Shown here one piece after another: positions 17,055 to 24,513 of a stretch of 64,000 nt of DNA. The notes beneath the pieces are model-generated. The model saw only the letters and a program-made list of their open reading frames with translations, did not search any database and was not told the origin of the DNA. The stretch's first letter is position 1. The number at the start of each line of letters is the position of its first letter. This stretch comes from Verrucomicrobiaceae bacterium. Lineage in GTDB: Bacteria > Verrucomicrobiota > Verrucomicrobiia > Verrucomicrobiales > Verrucomicrobiaceae. The stretch lies in assembly GCA_027487315.1 (NCBI GenBank), contig JAIYDW010000076.1, positions 1 through 64,000 on the forward strand. Reading direction: 5' to 3'. The position numbers were made by a program, and so were the translations under genes.

Positions 17055-18059
17055 ATGAAGAAAGCTTTGATTACCGGAATCACGGGGCAGGATGGGTCTT
17101 ACTTGGCAGAATTGCTGCTGGAGAAGGGATATGAGGTGCATGGGATCATCCGGCGGTCATCGACCTTTAATACCTCCCGGATTGATCATTTGTATCAGGA
17201 TCCGCATGCTTCCGGGGCGCGGTTGTTTTTGCATTACGGGGATTTGATGGATTCGGTGGCTCTGGTGAAGCTGCTGTATGATCTGAAGCCGGATGAGGTT
17301 TACAATTTGGGGGCGCAGAGCCATGTGCGGGTGTCGTTTGATGTGCCGGAGACGACGGGGGACATTGACGGGCTGGGGACGTTGCGGATTTTGGAGGCGA
17401 TTCGGGAGACGGGGCTGATCGAGAAGGTGCGTTTTTATCAGGCGAGTTCGTCGGAGATGTATGGGAAGGTGCAGGAGGTGCCGCAGACGGAGACGACGCC
17501 GTTTTGGCCGAGGTCGCCATACGGTTGCGCTAAGGTTTTTGCCTACTGGTTGACGGTGAACTATCGGGAAAGTTACGGGCTGCATGCGAGCAACGGGATT
17601 TTGTTCAACCATGAGAGCCCACGCCGGGGAGAGACGTTTGTGACGCGGAAGATCACGCGGGCGGCGACTCGGATCAAACTGGGGCTGCAGAAGGATTTGT
17701 ATTTGGGGAACCTGGATGCGAAGCGGGACTGGGGGTTTGCGAAGGATTATGTGGAGATGATGTGGATGATGCTGCAGCAGGAGACGCCGGATGATTATGT
17801 GGTGGCGACGGGGGAGACGCACAGTGTGCGGGAGTTTGTGGAGGAGACCTTTGCGTGCCTGGATCTGGACTGGAAGGAGCACCTGAAGTATGACGCCCGC
17901 TATGAGCGGCCTGCGGAGGTGGAACTGCTCATCGGGGATCCGGCGAAGGCGAAGAAGCAACTGGGGTGGGTGCCGAAGGTGACCTTCAAGGAATTGGTGA
18001 AGATCATGGTGGAGGCGGATCTGGAGCTGGCGAAGCGGGAGGCTCGGATGTTGGGGTAG
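17055..18059 (+). CDS. gmd: GDP-mannose 4,6-dehydratase
   Basis: From the ATG at 17055 the protein is 334 residues. It has GITGQDG (8-14), the [14 protein letters not shown] loop (33-46) that binds NADP at the tetramer interface, S133-E134, and Y156-G-C-A-K160; these match the Ser/Thr, Glu, Tyr and Lys of characterised Gmd enzymes at the same numbers. It converts GDP-mannose to GDP-4-keto-6-deoxymannose, the precursor of GDP-fucose, GDP-rhamnose or GDP-perosamine. No partner reductase or aminotransferase gene is visible in the window. A GTG at 16971 extends the frame by 28 residues but lacks homology. Confidence 0.95.
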   Translation: MKKALITGITGQDGSYLAELLLEKGYEVHGIIRRSSTFNTSRIDHLYQDPHASGARLFLHYGDLMDSVALVKLLYDLKPDEVYNLGAQSHVRVSFDVPETTGDIDGLGTLRILEAIRETGLIEKVRFYQASSSEMYGKVQEVPQTETTPFWPRSPYGCAKVFAYWLTVNYRESYGLHASNGILFNHESPRRGETFVTRKITRAATRIKLGLQKDLYLGNLDAKRDWGFAKDYVEMMWMMLQQETPDDYVVATGETHSVREFVEETFACLDLDWKEHLKYDARYERPAEVELLIGDPAKAKKQLGWVPKVTFKELVKIMVEADLELAKREARMLG

Positions 18060-18370
18060 GGGAGCGGATTTTGGATTTCGGATTGGGGAGTGTGTGTGGG
18101 AGTGATCAGTGATTAGTGATCAGTAGTCAGTGTGTAGCGGATTGCGGGGAGCGGTTCTCTGTTCGATGGAAGTGGTTTGGGGGTTGTGGGCGGGGGTTTT
18201 GCTATTGAGCGGAAGGGGGTTGGTCCCGACAGCGGGCTGCCCGAACGGGAAAGCGGCAGCGGGCTGCCGCAGTCCAAGGGGGAGAGCTAACGTGGGGTGA
18301 GAGGGGGGGAAGTGTTTTTTGGGTTTGGGTGATGGTTTGGGGGTGGGATTTGCGTTAGTGGGTGCGTGAC
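18060..18370. other. Intergenic spacer with tandem GTGAT(C/T)A repeats and REP copy B
   Basis: No gene recognised. Short direct repeats of AGTGATCAGTGATTAGTGAT type lie at about 18102-18132, and REP copy B at 18201-18282 precedes the secreted-protein gene. Confidence 0.7.
18201..18282 (+). repeat. REP element copy B
   Basis: Starts GCTATTGAGCG, has GGGCTGCCCG..CGGG and the perfect core palindrome GCGGCAGC-GG-GCTGCCGC (18253-18270), and ends AGTCCAAGGGGG. Same orientation and layout as copies C and D next to the RAYT gene. Confidence 0.92.
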
Positions 18371-19117
18371 ATGCATGTGGCTGTGTTGAGGAACCCGATC
18401 CTTTTGGCTTTGCGAAGCGCTCTTCTTCTTGGGTTGATGGGCGTTGGGGTGGTGCGTGGTGCTGAGACGGCTGGGGTGGCTTCTGACGATGGGGATGAGC
18501 CGGTGATTTTGCGTGCGGTGGATGCATCGATCTTTGAGGTTTTGTTCACGAATCCGCCGTTCACTCGCTCTGTGGATCCCTCGGATTCGCTTATTTTGAC
18601 GGGGATGGCTTCCATTCGTGGGGAGGTGGTGGCGACTGTGCTGGACACGGCGACGATGAGGTCGCAGGTGGTCTCGAAGGTGCCGAATGCGCAGGGGTGG
18701 CAGTTGATTGGAGTTGGAGGGGACGAGGCGGTCGCGCGGACGTGGAAGGCGCAGATCCGGATTGAGGGTGGGGAAGTGATTGCGGTTCGTTATCAAAAGC
18801 CGCCGGTGAAGATTCCGCGAACGACATCGGGAGGTGGGAGTGGTGGCGGCAGTGGTTCGACGGGCAAGGCGCCGCCGTTGAGTTCGGGGCAGTTGGCGGA
18901 GGCGAAGAAGGCGGCGGTGGACTACAAGGAGGGGTTTTCCTCGGATGGCTATCCGAACAAGCCGCCGCCGGAGATGGTGGCGAAGTTGTCGCGGTTGAGT
19001 GTGGCGCAGCGAGAGGGGATCAATCAGCAGATGCTGGGGTATCGGAACCAGGGATTGGGGCTTGAGGAGCGGAGGAAGATTTATGAGAGGCTGGTGGAGC
19101 GGGAGGGGGGGAGGTGA
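18371..19117 (+). CDS. Secreted protein of unknown function
   Basis: From the ATG at 18371 the protein is 248 residues. It starts with a signal peptide (hydrophobic LLALRSALLLGLMGVGVVRG, cut near AGA). The mature N-terminal half (VILRAVDASIFEVLFTNPPF) is followed by a Gly/Ser-rich linker GGGSGGGSGSTG (about 155-168) and a charged helical tail. I do not recognise the family. Its last 24 codons are duplicated at 20217-20299, at the edge of the REP next to the RAYT gene, and its stop codon abuts a GGCGGC hairpin repeat (19120). Confidence 0.75.
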   Translation: MHVAVLRNPILLALRSALLLGLMGVGVVRGAETAGVASDDGDEPVILRAVDASIFEVLFTNPPFTRSVDPSDSLILTGMASIRGEVVATVLDTATMRSQVVSKVPNAQGWQLIGVGGDEAVARTWKAQIRIEGGEVIAVRYQKPPVKIPRTTSGGGSGGGSGSTGKAPPLSSGQLAEAKKAAVDYKEGFSSDGYPNKPPPEMVAKLSRLSVAQREGINQQMLGYRNQGLGLEERRKIYERLVEREGGR

Positions 19118-19119
19118 GG

Positions 19120-19147
19120 GGCGGCTGTGCCGCCGGAGATGGGAGAT
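19120..19147. repeat. GGCGGC hairpin repeat, copy 2
   Basis: Identical to 16018-16045, two bases after the stop codon of the secreted-protein gene; it could act as a transcription-ending hairpin there, but has no T-run. Confidence 0.85.
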
Positions 19148-19333
19148 AGAAGATCGGAGATGGGGAGTTAGTGAGAGGCGGTGAGGGCAGAGGGTTTGTT
19201 TTGTTTAGGCCTGTACTCCGTATTGACTTATCGGGGGTTTAGAATCAGTCTTTTGAAGTGTCTTCCCTGAAAACATTGCGTGGGAGAGTCATTCGAATGG
19301 ACTGGTAATGCAGTTAGGCCCCTCGAGACGGTT

Positions 19334-19594
19334 ATGAAGATACCCACCTATACACAGACAGCCGGACTGGAGCGTTTTCCCCAGCTCGAGCGGTTTAGCG
19401 TGTATCGCGCGACGCACAAGCGGTTGTTGAGCGAGGACCCTACGTATCAACGTCGCTAGCAGCTTTACATCGCTGCCGTGTTTTGTTTGGCCCCTATCCC
19501 GATTGTTGGCTGGGTCGCCACCGTTATGCTGGCGTTCCGCCAGCAGGAGTTTCAGAACCAGAGGATTGGAGATGTTTTGCAATCCGCGACCTAA
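19334..19594 (+). pseudogene. Small membrane protein gene with an internal amber codon
   Basis: An 87-codon frame opens with ATG at 19334 (MKIPTYTQTAGLERFPQLERF...), meets TAG as codon 42 after ..DPTYQRR, and continues as QLYIAAVFCLAPIPIVGWVATVMLAFRQQ, a strong transmembrane segment, to IGDVLQSAT-TAA (19592-19594). The two halves read as one protein: a charged soluble part and a membrane anchor. I do not recognise the family. The segment has lower GC and different codon choice from its neighbours, suggesting foreign DNA. It is most simply a recent pseudogene; the alternatives are a sequencing error or amber readthrough. Confidence 0.6.
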
Positions 19595-19676
19595 CGAACA
19601 GGCGCACCAGCGAACGGCGGGGCGTCGTCGCTGAACTGGAGTCGTTTTTCCAAGAAACCAAGTTCATCCCACTACC

Positions 19677-20135
19677 ATGAAAAAGATCCCATGCCTCTTC
19701 ATTGCCTTGAGTCTGCTCACTCAAGTTGGAAATGCGACTCCACCAGCGAAAGAGGCGACTGAGGAGATCGCCGTTTCATTCATGGAAGTGACAGAGGCGT
19801 ATCGTGCACTCAAGGCAGACTACCCTGAGATTGCGGCGATTGTTCGGAGTATTGAGATCGACAAGAACGCGATGACGATCCAGCAAGGGCATCCGAAGCT
19901 TGCGGAGTTTAAGAAGTCTCTGGCTGAACTGGATCGCCGTCCCAATCAGATCCTGCTTGAGGCCGTCGTTTCCGAAGTCAGTCAGAGCACAGGAAAAGAG
20001 AGGGTTCTGTCACGACCCACCGTCCTGACGTTGGAGGGGCAACCCGCTGCCATCAGCCTGCCGTCATCTTCGGATGATCAGGAACTCAAGGTTACCATCA
20101 CTTCTCGTTCGGTGCCTTCGATAGCGAGGAAGTAG
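19677..20135 (+). CDS. Secreted secretin-like (type II/III secretion N-domain-like) protein
   Basis: The 152-residue protein has a signal peptide (MKKIPCLFIALSLLTQVGNA). The region LAELDRRPNQILLEAVVSEVSQS followed by VLSRPTVLTLEGQPAAISLPSS resembles the junction between the last N-domain and the core of secretins (..RPxQVLIEAxIxEV.., ..vlSrPxlltldgqpA.i..). The secretin pore itself is absent, so it is a stand-alone fragment or a small secreted protein that reuses the fold. Codon use is less GC-rich than average. Similar fragments are seen at 50599-51417 and in the protein at 59173. Confidence 0.6.
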   Translation: MKKIPCLFIALSLLTQVGNATPPAKEATEEIAVSFMEVTEAYRALKADYPEIAAIVRSIEIDKNAMTIQQGHPKLAEFKKSLAELDRRPNQILLEAVVSEVSQSTGKERVLSRPTVLTLEGQPAAISLPSSSDDQELKVTITSRSVPSIARK

Positions 20136-20216
20136 ATGTGTAGAGTCGATCTTGGGATCGAGTGATGCTATTCTTGAGGTCGGGGAGGGAGGCGTGGAGA
20201 GTCTATGAAACGATGC

Positions 20217-20299
20217 GGGTGCTGAGGTATCGGAACCAGGGATTGGGGCTGAAGGAGTGGAGGAAGATTGATGGGAGGCTGGTGGAGCGGGAGGGGGGT
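20217..20299 (+). pseudogene. Duplicated 3' end of the secreted-protein gene at 18371
   Basis: These 83 bases repeat the last codons of the 18371 gene (RYRNQGLGL.E.RKI..RLVEREGG) with about ten substitutions. There is no start and no upstream portion. The copy stops next to the first base of REP copy C (20304). The arrangement suggests that DNA carrying the gene tail moved or was copied together with the REP. Confidence 0.75.
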
Positions 20300-20303
20300 A
20301 TTG

Positions 20304-20385
20304 GCTATTGAGCGAAAGGTGTTTGCTCCCGGCAGCAGGCTGCCCTTGCGGGAAAGCGGCAGCGGGCTACCGCAGTCCAAGGGGG
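20304..20385 (+). repeat. REP element copy C, left flank of the RAYT gene
   Basis: GGCTATTGAGCGAAAGG..., GGCAGCAGGCTGCC, core GCGGCAGC-GG-GCTACCGC (20356-20373, one mismatch) and the tail AGTCCAAGGGGG ending at 20385. The next base starts the reverse-complement stop codon of the RAYT gene, so repeat and gene abut exactly. Confidence 0.92.
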
Positions 20386-20964
20386 TCAGTCGCCGTCTTG
20401 GGTGGCGATTTCGTCGAAGGGGAAACGGGCGATGGTTTTGACCCAGGCGGGTGAGGCGGTGGCTTTGAAAGCAGCTGCGCTGCACCAGGGCCACTGAGAG
20501 GCCTGGGGGACCAGTCCATGATGACGGGGGTTTTGATGCACGTAGTTCAGACGGGCAAGGTAGCTGTGCTGATAGGTGAGGTGCGTCTCCCGGTAGTTCT
20601 GCCAAAGTCGGGTTCGGTTGGGAACGTCGTCTTCGAGGTTCAGTTGCTTGGTGGCGAGGCTGTGGAGCTTTTGGAGGATCGGCTTCAGGGTGATGGCTCC
20701 CGACTTGGGACTGTGTGCGATGACGTGGTAGTGATTGGAGAGGACAGCCCAGGCTTCGAGTGGCCAGGAGCGTTCGGCAAAGACGTCGAAAAGGAGTTGC
20801 TGGAACCAGTCGCGTCGCTCCGGGGAATGAAGGAGGTGGGCTTCGTGACGGGTGCGGGCGGTGACGAAATAGACTCCGGCTTCTGAAAGGCGATGGGGCG
20901 GTGCGTGAGGCCAGGTCCGGGTCCCGATGAGAGCTTCCTGATCTGAAGGAAGATGGCTGTTCAT
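20386..20964 (-). CDS. REP-associated tyrosine transposase (RAYT, Y1 HUH family)
   Basis: The 192-residue protein belongs to the Y1/IS200-like HUH nucleases. It has the metal-binding pair in SNHYHVIAH (H78, H80 within residues 76-84) and the probable catalytic Tyr141 in YVHQNPRHHGLV (141-152), the motif that reads YIHxNPxRAGLV in typical RAYTs. RAYTs cut and paste single-stranded REP hairpins and are usually single-copy chromosomal genes. The gene is flanked by REP copies C (20304) and D (21050) in direct orientation, forming a compact REP-RAYT-REP unit. All residues needed for activity appear present. Confidence 0.9.
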   Translation of the reverse strand: MNSHLPSDQEALIGTRTWPHAPPHRLSEAGVYFVTARTRHEAHLLHSPERRDWFQQLLFDVFAERSWPLEAWAVLSNHYHVIAHSPKSGAITLKPILQKLHSLATKQLNLEDDVPNRTRLWQNYRETHLTYQHSYLARLNYVHQNPRHHGLVPQASQWPWCSAAAFKATASPAWVKTIARFPFDEIATQDGD

Positions 20965-21049
20965 GGGGGACGAGGTTAGGTCAATGAACGTGAACGTAAA
21001 GTGTGGAGTGCGGCAGCCGGCTGGCCGTGGTAGTCTTTGTGCGGAGTTT

Positions 21050-21129
21050 GCTGGTTGAGCGAAAGGAGTCCACCCCCGGCAGCAGGCTGCCCATGCGGGA
21101 AAGCGGCAGCGGGCTGCCGCAGTCCAAGG
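21050..21129 (+). repeat. REP element copy D, right flank of the RAYT gene
   Basis: GCTGGTTGAGCGAAAGG..., GGCAGCAGGCTGCC, perfect core GCGGCAGC-GG-GCTGCCGC (21103-21120), tail AGTCCAAGGA. It is the closest relative of copy C in the window (both share GGTTGAGCGAAAGG-like starts and the ..GGCAGCAGGCTGCCC segment). Confidence 0.92.
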
Positions 21130-21138
21130 ACGTGGGGC

Positions 21139-22488
21139 TCAGTTGGAGGTGGTGAGGGTGGTGGCTAGGAGGGCGGTGGTTTTTTGGGTGTCGGTTGGGA
21201 CTTTGGTGGGGAGGGTGGCTAGGGTGCGGTTGGCTTGGGTGACGCTGCCGTTCCAGGAGGTGACGACGGGGTAGACTTGGGCGCTGGTGGCGAGGTGGAG
21301 GCGACCGGGGATGAGGACTTCGGGGGGGCGGCGGTTGAGGTAGCCGGTGGTGTAGATGGGCTCGACGAAGGGGGCGCGGAAGAGGTGCTGGGCTTCGATG
21401 TCGCTCTCTTTGAGGTCGGGAAAGAGTTTTTGCAGGGCGGCGAACCAGGAGGCGGTGATTTCGGATTCCGGCTGGGTGAAGCGGGGGTCGGTGCGGTGGA
21501 GGTATTTGGTGAGGTAGAGGATGTGGCGACCGGGGCCACGATCCGATTCGTCGGTGAGGGTGGAGGTTTCGACGATGCCGTCGAAGGGATACTCGGGCTC
21601 AGGGGTGGCGAGCCAGTAGTTCTTCTGAAGCGGGCGCTTGAGGAAGAGGAAGTGGTTGATAACGGCTTGGAAGTCGATGGACCAGTCGATCTGTGGGGCG
21701 GCGGCTTTAAGGGCGGGGCTGGCGATTTTGCTGAAGGTGGGCCAGGGGAGGGTGACGATCATTTGATCGAAGGTCTCGGTGCCGGTGGCGGTGGTGATGA
21801 CGGGGCGTTGATCGGGGGTGAGGTCGATCTGGGCGATGGGGGTGTTGAGGCGGAGGTCGACGCCGAGTTCCTTGAGCTTGATGGCGAAGGTGTCGGTGAT
21901 GCGTTTGTAGCCACCGCGGATGTAGCCTTTGCACTCGCCTTTGGACTCGCCCTTTTCACGGTTGAAGCGGGTCCAGAACCAGAGGGCGGGGACGGTGGGG
22001 TAGCGGTCGCCGAATTTGGCTTCGAGCATGGGCTGCCAGAATTTTTTGAAGGCGGTGCGGCCGGAGAGTTTTTCAAGCCACTGGGCGGTGGTGATGTCGT
22101 CGAGGCCTTTGTCGGAGCAGAGGCGGCCGTAGAGGCCGGTGAGGCCGACGCGGAGGCGGTCGATGAAGGAGAGGGGGGAGAAGCGGAGGAGGTCGAGGGC
22201 GCCGTTGAGGGAGAAGATGCGGCGCTGGTCGGCGTAGGCGAAGGTGGTGGGTTTCCAGTAGATGTCGGAGGTGAGGCCGAGGTCGTCGAGGAGAGCGAGC
22301 AGGGGGCCGTCGCTGGGGAGCATGCAGTGGTAGAATTTTTCGAAGGTGCGGCCGTCGTGCTCGAAGAAGGTGCCGAGGCCGCCGAGCTGGCCGGAGGCTT
22401 CGATGAGGGTGACGCGGTGACCGGCCTGGGCGAGGCGGAAGGCGGTGGTGAGGCCGGAGATGCCGGCGCCTAGGACGGCGGTGTGCAT
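21139..22488 (-). CDS. NAD(P)/FAD-dependent oxidoreductase (protoporphyrinogen oxidase/amine oxidase superfamily)
   Basis: The 449-residue protein starts with the FAD-binding dinucleotide motif VLGAGISGLTTAFRLAQAGHRVTLIEAS (GxGxxG...E). It has the second-half FAD contact LATSAQVYPVVTSWNGSV near the C-terminus. Homologues in exopolysaccharide clusters act as putative UDP-galactopyranose mutase-like or desaturase-like enzymes of unknown substrate. It is the last gene of the operon 27187 to 21139 and is separated from the GT2 gene by a spacer that carries a dispersed ACAGGATT repeat just upstream of its start. Confidence 0.82.
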   Translation of the reverse strand: MHTAVLGAGISGLTTAFRLAQAGHRVTLIEASGQLGGLGTFFEHDGRTFEKFYHCMLPSDGPLLALLDDLGLTSDIYWKPTTFAYADQRRIFSLNGALDLLRFSPLSFIDRLRVGLTGLYGRLCSDKGLDDITTAQWLEKLSGRTAFKKFWQPMLEAKFGDRYPTVPALWFWTRFNREKGESKGECKGYIRGGYKRITDTFAIKLKELGVDLRLNTPIAQIDLTPDQRPVITTATGTETFDQMIVTLPWPTFSKIASPALKAAAPQIDWSIDFQAVINHFLFLKRPLQKNYWLATPEPEYPFDGIVETSTLTDESDRGPGRHILYLTKYLHRTDPRFTQPESEITASWFAALQKLFPDLKESDIEAQHLFRAPFVEPIYTTGYLNRRPPEVLIPGRLHLATSAQVYPVVTSWNGSVTQANRTLATLPTKVPTDTQKTTALLATTLTTSN

Positions 22489-22511
22489 GAGAGCGAAGCG
22501 GGCTTTTTTTT

Positions 22512-22545
22512 GGACAGGATTACAGGATTGCGGGATTAACGGGAT
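22512..22545 (-). repeat. ACAGGATT repeat, copy i
   Basis: GGACAGGATTACAGGATTG...GGATTAACGGGAT. It lies 23 bases upstream of the start codon of the FAD oxidoreductase gene and is read on the same strand as the gene (AATCCTGT form). Two more copies lie upstream of sufB and sufC with the same orientation. Confidence 0.82.
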
Positions 22546-22616
22546 GCGGGAATGGAGGGAAGAGGGGAATGGGCGAGCGGGGGTTTTTAATGATCGGCTG
22601 AAGCCTGGACACCAAC

Positions 22617-23417
22617 TTAGGCTTTGGTGGCTTGGGTGGTGGGGGAGAGGGATTCGGGGAGGGAGGGGGTGGGGAGTTTGGCGCGGTAGCGGTTCACGAC
22701 GGCGAGGTAGCGGCGGAGGGTGCGGAAGATGCGGAGTTTGCTGGCGCCGGCTTTGAGGTCGTAGCGGAGGGTGTAGGGGATTTCGGCGGCGGTGGCGCCG
22801 ATGGCGCGGAGTTTGAGGAGGATCTCCAGCATGCAGACGAAGCCGCTTTCCTCGACGAGTTTGTCCTGGCCGTAAGCGAGGATCATGCGCTGGAGGATGG
22901 AGGCGTCGTAAGCGCGGAAGCCGGCGGAGTAGTCGCGCACGTTTTTGAATGGGACGACGGTCTTCATGAGGACGAAGCAGCCGAGGCTGAGGATCTGCCG
23001 GTAGAAGGGGACGCCCTGGATGACGCTGCCTTTTTGATAACGGGAGGCGATGACGACCTGGGCGGTGCCGCTGCGGATGAGGTTGATCATGGCCGGGACG
23101 TTGATGGGGTCGTGGGTGTTGTCCGAGTCCATGGTGATGACGGCGTCGGCGGAGGTGGCAGCGGCGTGGAGTCCGGTCTGCATGGCCATGCCGAGGCCGC
23201 GATTTTGCGGGTGCTGGATGAGGCGGACGGGCATGCGGAGGGAGGCCTCGCGGGCGATGTCGGCGGTGCGGTCTTTGGAGCCGTCATCGACGACGATGAC
23301 CTGGTAGCGGAAGGGTTGGTTGGAGAGGGTTTCCTCGATGCGAGCGAGGAGCTTGGGGAGGTCCTGCTCTTCGTTGAAGGCGGGGAGGACGATGGCGATG
23401 TCGTTGATGGGGTTCAT
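22617..23417 (-). CDS. Glycosyltransferase family 2 (dolichyl/undecaprenyl-phosphate glycosyltransferase-like)
   Basis: From the ATG at 23417 the protein is 266 residues. It shows the GT-A hallmarks ALPAFNEE (LPAFNEEQDL, 11-20), VVDDGSKDRT (42-51) and MDSDNTHDP (96-104), with YSAGFRAYD and a final basic segment. It resembles polyprenyl-phosphate mannosyl/glucosyl transferases (DPM1-like) without the extra membrane segments. The upstream 300 codons of the same frame belong to the deacetylase gene on another frame, so the long frame is not the gene. It overlaps the deacetylase stop by 4 bases. Confidence 0.9.
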   Translation of the reverse strand: MNPINDIAIVLPAFNEEQDLPKLLARIEETLSNQPFRYQVIVVDDGSKDRTADIAREASLRMPVRLIQHPQNRGLGMAMQTGLHAAATSADAVITMDSDNTHDPINVPAMINLIRSGTAQVVIASRYQKGSVIQGVPFYRQILSLGCFVLMKTVVPFKNVRDYSAGFRAYDASILQRMILAYGQDKLVEESGFVCMLEILLKLRAIGATAAEIPYTLRYDLKAGASKLRIFRTLRRYLAVVNRYRAKLPTPSLPESLSPTTQATKA

Positions 23418-24376
23418 GGAATTGCGGATTGCGGATTTGGGATTGCGGATTGGAAAGAGGGTGCTGGCGAGAGGGACTGGGCGTGGGGGAGCATGGGGCC
23501 GAGGTGCCAGTGTTTTTGGAGGGTGGTGAGGGTGTGGCGGACGAGGGCGATTTTGCGGGCGGAGGGGATGCGCATGGCGGGGAAGAAGGCCATGGCGGGG
23601 ACGTCGGTGGCGTCGAGGAAGTCGGTGGGGTGGAGGAGGAGGGAGGGGGCGGTGCCGGTGAGGCGGCAGAGGGTGATGGCGATGCGCCAGTAGAGGCGGG
23701 CGAGGGGTTCGGAGACGGTGGAGAGGAAGAGCAGGTAGCTGAGGTGGATGGGGGTGCGGAAGATGGGGGTGGTGGTGACGGGGACTTCGACAAGGCCGGG
23801 CTGGATCTCGTAGGGATGCAGGGAGGAGAGGCTGTCGGAGAGGGAGCCGTAGAGTTTGGAGCGTTTGGCTTTTTCCTCTGGGGGAAGCTTGGAGGTGAGG
23901 AAGAACCAAGCGCGGGCGAGGGGGCCGATGAGGGTGGGGAAGAGGGAGGCGTCGTAGGTGTAGCCGCGCTCGACGAGGAGGTCGCGGACAGCGGGGGAGG
24001 TGCTGAAGCCGGGGCCGCGGAAACCTCGGGGGCGCTGGCCGGTGGCGGTGAGGATGGCGGCTTCGGTTTGCTCGAAGTCGGCGCGGAGTTCGGCGTCGGA
24101 GTAGAGGTGGAGCCAGGGTTCGTGGAGAAAGGAGTGGTTGGCGATTTCGTGTCCGGCGTCGGCGATGCTGCGCAGGGCGGAGTGGTTTTTTTCGAGGGAG
24201 GCGTCTTTGCCGACGACGAAGAAGGTGATGGGGAGATTCAGCTCGGAGAGGAGGCTGAGGATGCGTGGGGTGACGAGGTCGAGGTAGGAGGGGAAGTCCT
24301 GCCAGCCGTCGATGCCCTGGGTCTTGAGGTAGGCCCATTGGTTATCGAGATCGAGGGAGACGCTGGCGGGGGACAT
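23414..24376 (-). CDS. Polysaccharide deacetylase (NodB homology domain)
   Basis: The 320-residue protein has SLDLDN at residues 7-12 with the catalytic base and metal Asp (D9, D11), the H-x4-H metal pair in GHEIANHSFLHE (H76, H81), and RGFRGPGFSTSPAVRDLL, a typical third NodB motif. It likely removes acetyl groups from an N-acetylated glycan. The C-terminal SAIPNPQSAIP is encoded by GATTGCG repeats, so the tail is repeat-derived. It has a 4-base ATGA overlap with the downstream GT2 gene. Confidence 0.88.
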   Translation of the reverse strand: MSPASVSLDLDNQWAYLKTQGIDGWQDFPSYLDLVTPRILSLLSELNLPITFFVVGKDASLEKNHSALRSIADAGHEIANHSFLHEPWLHLYSDAELRADFEQTEAAILTATGQRPRGFRGPGFSTSPAVRDLLVERGYTYDASLFPTLIGPLARAWFFLTSKLPPEEKAKRSKLYGSLSDSLSSLHPYEIQPGLVEVPVTTTPIFRTPIHLSYLLFLSTVSEPLARLYWRIAITLCRLTGTAPSLLLHPTDFLDATDVPAMAFFPAMRIPSARKIALVRHTLTTLQKHWHLGPMLPHAQSLSPAPSFQSAIPNPQSAIP

Positions 24377-24380
24377 TTTT

Positions 24381-24512
<132 letters not shown>

Positions 24513-24513
24513 T

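Noticed and set aside
19584-19640. An integron attC site (CCTAACGAAC... after the amber-containing gene)
   Set aside because: The TAAC motif is present but I could not find a matching GTTRRRY core site or the paired inner boxes needed for an attC hairpin, and no integrase is in the window.
23418-24338. The 573-codon frame 22617-24338 as one fusion protein
   Set aside because: Only its last 266 codons are GT2. The first 307 codons are Arg/Pro/His-rich noise in the +1 frame of the deacetylase gene.
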